Assembly: GCA_964589765.1 (NCBI GenBank)
Contig: CAZPUM010000022.1
Coordinates: 1-20,949, forward strand
Length of the DNA: 20,949 nt
Source of the DNA: UBA525 sp964589765
Lineage (GTDB): Archaea > Nanobdellota > Nanobdellia > Woesearchaeales > UBA525
Direction: 5' to 3'
Each line of letters opens with the position of its first letter. Position 1 is the stretch's first letter. Positions 1-4,704 of the stretch are shown piece by piece. Position numbers and translations under genes: made by a program. The notes beneath the pieces are model-generated. The model ran no database searches. It worked only from the letters and a program-made list of their open reading frames with translations, and had not been told where the DNA came from.

Positions 1-396
1 AATCCGGGTGCCGAACTTCTTGTTATAGCGGGTCACGGTTGGCCCCAGTTTCTAAGTTTCGGTCTGTTGTACAGCGACGAGTTTGAGGAGGGCGTACCGG
101 AAAATGAGGAACTGATTCTTAGTGTGAACGATGACTTAAGTAAGTGTATCGATGGTCTTTCGGAGGATGCGAAAATACTGCTTATGTCGTGTAGTGTTGG
201 TGCTGGGAAGGACAGTTTTGCTCAGCATGTACGAGACATGTCGGATGGCAGAAGTGTTGTTGCCGCAACTCTTCCTGTTAATTATCCAAATCTGTATGTC
301 TCTTCTTGGTACCCTTTTGAGGCGCGTTTTGTTATGTGTCCTACGTGGAGACACAGTTTCGTAGACTGTACTTTCTCGTCGGTTTCTCGTCAATGA
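1..396 (+). CDS. Partial clan CD (caspase-like) cysteine peptidase-like protein, C-terminal part
   Basis: The frame is open from base 1 to TGA at 394-396, so the 5' end lies outside the window and the visible part is 131 residues. A TTG at 67 could be read as a start, but the sequence before it is already protein-like. Two hydrophobic blocks stand out: LLVIAGHG near residues 7-14 and KILLMSC near residues 60-66, followed by SVGAG. A hydrophobic strand ending in His-Gly, then a second strand ending in Cys, is the catalytic layout of clan CD peptidases (caspases, metacaspases, CHAT and DUF4347-like domains). After the Cys comes a segment resembling the next strand of that fold (SVVAATLP). The last 40 residues, with two further Cys, are not recognised. 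Peptidase activity is inferred from two short motifs only. Alternatives are an inactive relative or chance resemblance. Confidence 0.5.
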   Translation, partial: NPGAELLVIAGHGWPQFLSFGLLYSDEFEEGVPENEELILSVNDDLSKCIDGLSEDAKILLMSCSVGAGKDSFAQHVRDMSDGRSVVAATLPVNYPNLYVSSWYPFEARFVMCPTWRHSFVDCTFSSVSRQ

Positions 397-626
397 CCAA
401 AATTTGAGAATACTGTATCCTAGCACAACGGTAATGTGACCTTAGAGGTTTAATCTTCTTCGTCTTCGTAATCTTCAACAAGCATTCCGCCTGTTGTGAC
501 TCTCCAATCGTTTTTGCTATCCATATTGATGAGATAAAGTAGTATCTTTTTATTAATCGGTGCGGAAATAAAATTTATAAAAATTCTTTTCCATATGTAA
601 ATTAATTTTATTAACAATAAAGAAAA
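397..626. other. Intergenic region between converging genes
   Basis: This is an AT-rich spacer between the partial plus-strand gene and the stop of aIF2-gamma. It holds a possible 24-residue minus-strand ORF (450-524), a small dyad ACCT-TAG-AGGT at 439-449, and a TATA-like TTTATAAA on the minus strand near 573-581. The dyad TTAAT-TTT-ATTAA at about 602-614, with nearby T-runs, probably helps end the aIF2-gamma transcript. No RNA gene was recognised. Confidence 0.4.
450..524 (-). CDS. Possible 24-residue acidic micro-protein
   Basis: An ATG at 522-524 opens a 25-codon frame ending in TAA at 450-452. The peptide starts MDSKNDWRVTTGG and ends in a run of Asp and Glu. A minus-strand TATA-like box near 573-581 would put a transcript start around 550, giving a short leader. 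There is no clear ribosome binding site. The length is within chance expectation, so this is listed only as a candidate. Confidence 0.2.
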   Translation of the reverse strand: MDSKNDWRVTTGGMLVEDYEDEED

Positions 627-1871
627 TTATTTTTCAGATATCAGACCATAACCGATCAAACGGAACCTTGTTCCAACACGACGGCTGATGGTGACTCTCT
701 CGCCAAGCTTTGCGCAGACAGGTTTTCTCAAGTCACACTGAATTTTGTTTTTGCTGATATCTCTCACAACACCGACTGTGGCGGATGAATTAACATTTAG
801 CATGAGGAGTTCGTTTGGAACAATTGGGTTGACCTTCTGTTCTTCAATACTGCCGACGACCCTTTCCAGAAGGGTGGTTTCCAAGATAAGCTTGGTCCAA
901 ACAGGCGGTAATTTCCCTTCGAGGCCAACAACATTTCCTGTAAGGCTGTCGGACTTCACAACGCTCGGGTCTAAATCAGTCATTAGGCCGATGCTTCCTC
1001 CGGGTCCGACAGATTCCACAGGCGTTCCGCCCGTTATTGCGGAAACTACTGTTGCGAAGATAGGTTCCGTCTCTATCTGATTGTTCTTCTCAAAAATCCT
1101 TCCTGGTTTAATCTCTATTCTGTCCCCTATCTTTAGTTTCCCTTGTTTAAGAGAGCCTCCCAGGATTCCGCCTTGGAGTTTTCCTGGTTTGGTTCCTGGT
1201 TTGTTGATGTCGAAAGACCTTGCGATCAGCATCTCTGGGTCAGCAGTTTCATCCCTCTTTGGTGTAGGGAACCTATCTTGAATTGTCTCTAGAAGCAGGT
1301 CTGTGTTTACGCCTCTCGCCGCAGATATGGGGAGGATAGGAGTATCTTTGAATTTTGTTGAGTCCAAAAATTCCTTTACCTGGTTGTAGTTCCTGAGTGC
1401 TCTGTCTTTGCTGACAAGGTCAATCTTGTTTTGAACTACAATTATATTCTCAACGCCCATGATTTCAAGAGCCATAAGGTGTTCTTTTGTCTGTGGTTGT
1501 GGACATCTTTCATTTGCCGCAACAAGTAGAATGGCTCCATCAATAATTGTGGTTCCTGCAAGCATTGTGGCCATGAGTGACTCGTGGCCAGGAGCATCAA
1601 CGAGCGAGATTTTTCTGAGGAGTTCGGTCTCTTCACCATCAATCTTTGCCTTTGTTGTAAGCTCTCCTTTCTTGGTCTTTCTGATGTCAACATCAGCATA
1701 GCCGAGGCGGATTGTGATTCCTCTCTTAACTTCCTCGGAGTGTGTGTCGGTCCACTTACCTGACAGCCTCTCAGTGAGAGTTGTCTTTCCGTGGTCGACG
1801 TGTCCAAACAGACCTATGTTCAGTTCTGGCTGAACTGCAGAACTCTTCTTGGTTGTCTTTTTTGCGGGCAT
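627..1871 (-). CDS. eif2g: Translation initiation factor aIF2, gamma subunit (GTPase)
   Basis: This is the GTP-binding core of the archaeal aIF2 heterotrimer, which delivers initiator Met-tRNA to the small ribosomal subunit. The 414-residue length is normal. After a short Lys/Ser/Ala-rich tail come G1 GHVDHGKT (23-30), the switch 1 region KRGITIRLGYAD (about 49-60), G3 DAPGH (92-96), G4 NKID (148-151) and G5 PISA (181-184). Domains 2 and 3 follow (SFDINKPGT near 218, GGILGGSLKQGKLKIGD, and a typical C-terminal barrel). CPQPQTKEHLMALEIMG is diagnostic of this family rather than of EF-1A or SelB. The zinc knuckle normally found between switch 1 and DAPGH has no Cys here: the stretch YADVDIRKTKKGE to ETELLRK replaces it. 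The transcript is probably leaderless (TATA 28 bases upstream). The gene stands alone. Confidence 0.96.
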   Translation of the reverse strand: MPAKKTTKKSSAVQPELNIGLFGHVDHGKTTLTERLSGKWTDTHSEEVKRGITIRLGYADVDIRKTKKGELTTKAKIDGEETELLRKISLVDAPGHESLMATMLAGTTIIDGAILLVAANERCPQPQTKEHLMALEIMGVENIIVVQNKIDLVSKDRALRNYNQVKEFLDSTKFKDTPILPISAARGVNTDLLLETIQDRFPTPKRDETADPEMLIARSFDINKPGTKPGKLQGGILGGSLKQGKLKIGDRIEIKPGRIFEKNNQIETEPIFATVVSAITGGTPVESVGPGGSIGLMTDLDPSVVKSDSLTGNVVGLEGKLPPVWTKLILETTLLERVVGSIEEQKVNPIVPNELLMLNVNSSATVGVVRDISKNKIQCDLRKPVCAKLGERVTISRRVGTRFRLIGYGLISEK

Positions 1872-1894
1872 TTACGACGGAGAAGAGGCAGGTG

Positions 1895-1904
1895 TTTTAT
1901 ATAC
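1895..1904 (-). promoter_or_regulatory. TATA box of the aIF2-gamma gene
   Basis: On the minus strand this reads GTATATAAAA, centred 28 bases upstream of the ATG at 1871. With the usual archaeal TATA-to-start spacing the transcript begins at or within a few bases of the ATG, so it is leaderless or nearly so. Confidence 0.75.
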
Positions 1905-1997
1905 GTTTGGAACTTATTTGAAACCACTTTGCAGAGACAACTTTTACATTAGTGTTAATTTTTGATGATGCTAAGTATCCATTGTCTAGAGTGTGAG

Positions 1998-2111
1998 CGA
2001 GACGATTACGATTGGTATGCTAAGAATTTGTGAATCATCGCACTTTCGCTTGTCCCTCGCGGTCTGTTACGGCCTGTCACTGCTAACTTCACCTCGTTCG
2101 TTGTCGTCTCG
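1998..2111. other. Large dyad in the non-coding region between aIF2-gamma and ftsZ2
   Basis: CGAGACGA (1998-2005) is perfectly complementary to TCGTCTCG (2104-2111), enclosing about 98 bases rich in short TCGC, CTCG and TCGT words. A small GGTC/GGCC-type pairing lies inside. No reading frame of note covers it. It could be a second structured RNA, part of the ftsZ2 3' region, or a degenerate repeat. The strand is undetermined. Confidence 0.35.
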
Positions 2112-2137
2112 TCTTGATTAGGGGTGATTCAAACTTA

Positions 2138-2179
2138 AAGAAAAAAGAAAAAATGCCCGATTTACCAACCACCTCGGGC
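2138..2179 (-). terminator. Hairpin plus poly-T terminator
   Basis: On the minus strand GCCCGA (2179-2174) pairs with TCGGGC (2160-2155) across a 13-base loop. Two T6 runs follow, separated by a single C (plus-strand 2138-2153 is almost all A). It is well placed to end either the ftsZ2 transcript or the RNA candidate upstream. Confidence 0.65.
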
Positions 2180-2364
2180 GAGGGTGGGTTTCGGCCTCTA
2201 CATCATTGGGGGTGTTGGGGGTAGAGTTTTGGGGGGGTCTACGTCAAGAAATGACGAGAGGCCATTCTCCAAAAGGAGTATGAGGGGACCGGTTCTCTGT
2301 AGTATTTGCTACCAACCACCGTGTTACCGAGCAAATGTTTCAACTGTTGTCACTGTCGGTCCCT
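2140..2364 (-). ncRNA. Candidate structured RNA (or structured ftsZ2 3' UTR), about 220 nt
   Basis: Read on the minus strand, the region starts at an 8-pair helix (2357-2364 with 2284-2291, one G-U). It encloses a 7-pair hairpin (2330-2336 with 2304-2310). A 4-pair hairpin with an A/T-only loop follows (2267-2278). Next comes a 7-pair helix (2257-2263 with 2193-2199), which directly abuts a perfect 5-pair hairpin (2242-2246 with 2252-2256). The region ends in a 6-pair hairpin (2155-2160 with 2174-2179) followed by T-runs. A TATA-like CAATAAATC overlapping the ftsZ2 stop (2386-2394) is centred 26 bases before 2364, exactly where the first helix begins. That suits an independent RNA gene, but it may also be the ftsZ2 3' UTR. 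No SRP, RNase P or tRNA signature was found. The helices and T-runs are visible directly; the existence of the RNA is inferred. Confidence 0.5.
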
Positions 2365-2388
2365 TTGTCACCACCTGATGACTGTGAT

Positions 2389-3447
2389 TTATTGCAGGAT
2401 TTCTAGTCCGAGCTCCTCGCTTAACTCGCTTCTCATGGCTGAACGCTGGCGTTCTGACTCTTTGCCCAAAATCCAGGGGCTCTTGACGCCTGTTATTATG
2501 CTCATGACCGTTACTCTGCCTTTAAGTTCCTCTGAGACGCGTGCGCCCCAGATAACGTTGGCATCCTGGTCCATCTCCTCAGTAACTATCTCTCCTGCCC
2601 TGGAAACTTCATCAAGGGTCATGTCAGGTCCTCCAGTTACTTGGACGATAGCTCCGGTTGCTCCGGCATAACTAATATCTAGTAGAGGGTTTGCGAGAGC
2701 GCCTCTAACGGCCTCTTCGACGCGATTCTTGGTATCAGATGCGCCGATGCCGATTGCTGCCACTCCTCCCTCTGTCATCACTGCTTTAATGTCCGCAAAG
2801 TCGAGATTCACCAAGGAGGGTACTGCTATAATCTCAACTATTCCTTTAATCATGGTTGCAATAAGTTCGTTTGCTACTGCGAATGCCTGATTTACAGGTA
2901 GGTTTCCAGCGATTTGAACCAGTCTGTTGTTATCGATGACGATAACTGTGTCGCACTGGTTTCTAAGGGCCTGAAGTCCGAACTCTGCTCTGTCTATTCT
3001 TGCACGCTCAATCTTGAACGGCATGGTGACTGTTCCGATAACGATTGCTCCGGAGTCCTTGGCCATTTGGGCGAGAAATGGTGAGGATCCTGTTCCAGTT
3101 CCGCCACCCATTCCGGCACACACAAACACCATGTCTGCGTCCTTCAGAGATTTGCGAATCTCGATAGCAGCTTCTTGGGCTGCCTCTTTTCCTTTTTCAG
3201 GGAATCCGCCTGCGCCCAGACCTCGAGTTGTGTCGCGACCAATCAATATCTTGTGGTCTGCCTCAATTAGGTCTAGATGCTGTTTGTCTGTGTTGAGTGC
3301 GTAAATCTCGGCGCCCCTGACTCCTTTCTTGTAAAGCCAGTTTACCATATTTCCGCCCCCGCCGCCCATGCCAAACACTTTGATGTTGGCTGTGCCGACC
3401 TGAAGGTCGTCGTTACTGTAGTTTGTGTTGTCCGTCGCGATATCCAT
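2389..3447 (-). CDS. ftsZ2: Cell division tubulin homologue FtsZ2
   Basis: This GTP-dependent polymerising cell-division protein belongs to the FtsZ2 branch. A 20-residue polar tail precedes the first strand and G-loop NIKVFGMGGGGGN (21-33). The tubulin signature is GGGTGTGSS (114-122), and the catalytic synergy loop has NLDFADIKAVM (214-224). The segment DANVIWGARV (295-304) and the C-terminal tail ending in ELGLEILQ match the haloarchaeal FtsZ2 pattern rather than FtsZ1 or CetZ. The length of 352 residues is usual. The start at 3447 is chosen because an in-frame stop (3496-3498) lies just upstream with no other ATG between. A purine-rich GGGGCGAAAGGG precedes the ATG. The nearest strong TATA box is about 190 bases upstream, so the mRNA probably has a leader of roughly 165 bases. 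The stop codon overlaps a TATA-like element of the downstream RNA candidate. Confidence 0.95.
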   Translation of the reverse strand: MDIATDNTNYSNDDLQVGTANIKVFGMGGGGGNMVNWLYKKGVRGAEIYALNTDKQHLDLIEADHKILIGRDTTRGLGAGGFPEKGKEAAQEAAIEIRKSLKDADMVFVCAGMGGGTGTGSSPFLAQMAKDSGAIVIGTVTMPFKIERARIDRAEFGLQALRNQCDTVIVIDNNRLVQIAGNLPVNQAFAVANELIATMIKGIVEIIAVPSLVNLDFADIKAVMTEGGVAAIGIGASDTKNRVEEAVRGALANPLLDISYAGATGAIVQVTGGPDMTLDEVSRAGEIVTEEMDQDANVIWGARVSEELKGRVTVMSIITGVKSPWILGKESERQRSAMRSELSEELGLEILQ

Positions 3448-3613
3448 TTTGCCCTTTCGCCCCTTTTCTGTTGTCTCTGTAGTCTCTGTTGGTGATTATG
3501 AGTCTGCGAATTAGAAATAGTTCAGTACTACCCCTAAGAACGCCTTCTCCCGTCCCACTTATGGCTTGAGTTTTGCGAAATTTGAAATCGCGTTGCTCAA
3601 ACCTTTTAGTCAT
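3413..3613 (-). CDS. Possible leaderless upstream ORF overlapping the ftsZ2 start
   Basis: A 66-codon frame begins at the ATG at 3611-3613, about 22-26 bases after a strong TATA box, so it would be the first codon of a leaderless mRNA. It runs 35 bases into ftsZ2 in another frame. The peptide is basic (many Arg and Lys), has no recognised domain and no hydrophobic core. It may be a regulatory upstream ORF whose translation influences ftsZ2, or a chance frame in the leader. Confidence 0.3.
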   Translation of the reverse strand: MTKRFEQRDFKFRKTQAISGTGEGVLRGSTELFLIRRLIITNRDYRDNRKGAKGQNGYRDGQHKLQ

Positions 3614-3702
3614 TTACCGGTTCCTACCAGTATATAAATAAATTGGTTCTGGAACATACTATCTGTAAACTATATTCTCAATAAATCGTATGTGGAAAAT
3701 AA
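3448..3702. other. ftsZ2 leader and upstream spacer
   Basis: This 255-base stretch contains the promoter at 3631-3642, the leader with its possible upstream ORF, and about 60 AT-rich bases (3643-3702). That last part carries the 3' end of the neighbouring regulator transcript. No other gene is apparent. Confidence 0.5.
3631..3642 (-). promoter_or_regulatory. TATA box for the ftsZ2 transcription unit
   Basis: On the minus strand this reads ATTTATTTATATA. It is the only strong TATA box between the regulator stop at 3703 and ftsZ2. It predicts a transcript start near 3610-3613, leaving a leader of about 165 bases before ftsZ2. Confidence 0.65.
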
Positions 3703-4236
3703 TTATTTGTTGAGCAATACTTGTCTATCCCCTGCGTAGAGCCCCATTTGGACCATTTGGGAGTATTGCTCAGGCCCTAGTGTCAGATATGTTATTGTGA
3801 AGTTATATGTCTCTTTTACCTTGGCTCCAGCTTCTACTAGAGGGCCTGAGGGGACGTTATTTCCAATTATGAGGAGGTTTGCTTTGTCTTTCTGTCGTTT
3901 GCCATGTAGAACAACCTGTTGAATCTCAACAATATCTTTGCAATTCTCGATAAACTCTTCTACTGCTCCTTTTCTTATCTCTATTAGGTTCTCGACAAAA
4001 TTGGCCTCTTTACATTCTCCGTATTTGTAGAGCTTGAACTTCTTGATTTTGATTAATTCGATGACTTCTAGAGCTACTAGTTTGTTGATAATCCTGTATA
4101 CTGTTGCTACAGGCACTCTTGTCAGCTTGGAGATCTCCCTTAAATAGAATTGGCGCTCTTTATTTGTGGCCAGGAGCCTTAGAATGCTGAGTGTTTTCCT
4201 GTCGAAAAGTTCTTCTAGAATTTTACTTGGCTCCAT
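3703..4236 (-). CDS. Winged-helix transcriptional regulator with a C-terminal sensor-like domain
   Basis: This 177-residue protein begins with a winged helix-turn-helix. The helices are KILEELFDRKTLSILRLL (about 5-22), FYLREISKLTRVPVATVYRIINKL (about 30-53, containing the recognition helix) and a basic wing (IKIKKFKLYKY, about 62-72). Residues 75-105 look helical. The C-terminal half (IQQVVLHGKRQKDKANLLIIGNNV, then GAKVKETYNFTITYLTLGPEQYSQM) looks like a small alpha/beta domain reminiscent of the nucleotidyltransferase-like domains on archaeal wHTH proteins. That comparison is uncertain, and no catalytic residues are clear. The gene has its own TATA box and a 15-base palindrome just upstream of it, suggesting autoregulation. 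The target genes are unknown. Confidence 0.8.
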   Translation of the reverse strand: MEPSKILEELFDRKTLSILRLLATNKERQFYLREISKLTRVPVATVYRIINKLVALEVIELIKIKKFKLYKYGECKEANFVENLIEIRKGAVEEFIENCKDIVEIQQVVLHGKRQKDKANLLIIGNNVPSGPLVEAGAKVKETYNFTITYLTLGPEQYSQMVQMGLYAGDRQVLLNK

Positions 4237-4260
4237 GAATTATGTCTTTACAGGCGCCAT

Positions 4261-4270
4261 ATTATATACT
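4261..4270 (-). promoter_or_regulatory. TATA box of the winged-helix regulator gene
   Basis: On the minus strand this reads AGTATATAAT, centred about 29 bases before the ATG at 4236. It predicts a leaderless or nearly leaderless mRNA. Confidence 0.7.
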
Positions 4271-4279
4271 TTTCTTTTT

Positions 4280-4294
4280 TGAAACACTGTTTCA
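4280..4294. promoter_or_regulatory. Palindromic operator candidate upstream of the regulator promoter
   Basis: TGAAAC-ACT-GTTTCA is a perfect 6-3-6 inverted repeat. It lies about 10 bases upstream of the TATA box of the winged-helix regulator, overlapping where activators or TFB-region repressors bind. A dimeric regulator encoded by the adjacent gene is the obvious candidate ligand; this is inferred from position. Confidence 0.5.
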
Positions 4295-4330
4295 TTTTTG
4301 AAAAACTTATTTTAATGGTGCTTGATGTTA

Positions 4331-4424
4331 TTTTCTCATATTTTGATTTTATACTCGATAGAGTAGAATATTTCCATGAGAAAAAGAGGGGTTTTGAACC
4401 TTCGTTTCCTGTGGAAACTTGGTT
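4331..4424. repeat. Two adjacent strong dyads in the intergenic region
   Basis: The first dyad pairs TTTTCTCAT (4331-4339) with ATGAGAAAA (4376-4384). Inside it is TACTC-GATA-GAGTA (4352-4365). The second is GTTTCC-TGT-GGAAAC (4404-4418) flanked by AACC and GGTT. Both lie between the small membrane-protein gene and the regulator promoter. They could be 3'-end RNA structures of the ligase operon or protein-binding dyads. The 6-3-6 geometry of the second resembles the palindrome at 4280-4294. Confidence 0.45.
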
Positions 4425-4497
4425 GAAATTCATTTGAATATTCTTAAAGGAGTGTCTGAAAATGTTCTGTTCAAAACCAAATCAGTATACATAAAAC

Positions 4498-4704
4498 CTA
4501 CAAGAATTGTACTATGAATGTCCCTAAAATAAAGAACGCACCGGTGCCCATCGCGCCGATTCCCATCAGCTCTCCCCTTGCTCCTGAACTGACAAGGTAA
4601 AGAACAAGTCCTGTTGATACAACTATGATTCCGAACAGGTACCCGAAGTGCCTGGCAATGGCATGAACATCAGGACCTGGTGTGGTTCTTAAAGGGGTGC
4701 TCAT
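4498..4704 (-). CDS. Small two-helix membrane protein
   Basis: This 68-residue protein has a polar N-terminus (MSTPLRTTPGPDVHAIARHF). Two hydrophobic segments follow at about 21-40 (YLFGIIVVSTGLVLYLVSS) and 46-68 (LMGIGAMGTGAFFILGTFIV), consistent with a helical hairpin in the membrane. Its ATG overlaps the TGA of the ligase gene (ATGA), so translation is probably coupled. The function is unknown; no family was recognised. The pairing with DNA ligase may only reflect operon packing. Confidence 0.75.
   Translation of the reverse strand: MSTPLRTTPGPDVHAIARHFGYLFGIIVVSTGLVLYLVSSGARGELMGIGAMGTGAFFILGTFIVQFL

Noticed and set aside
2140..2364. SRP RNA or RNase P RNA as the identity of the structured RNA
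   Set aside because: The conserved SRP S-domain loop and the RNase P P4-region words are not visible on either strand, and the size and helix order do not fit.
2184..2671. Plus-strand frames across the RNA candidate and the end of ftsZ2
   Set aside because: They have low-complexity Gly/Val/Ser content, no promoter or ribosome binding site, and lie antisense to ftsZ2 or over the helices.
4248..4433. A 61-codon minus-strand frame starting MNFNQVSTG
   Set aside because: It is AT-driven with low-complexity Lys/Ser/Ile content, covers the regulator's TATA box, the palindrome and both dyads, and has no fitting promoter of its own.
4385..4435. T-arm-like GGTTCAAAACC on the minus strand, suggesting a tRNA
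   Set aside because: The 5-pair T-stem fails, and no acceptor or anticodon stem could be built around it.
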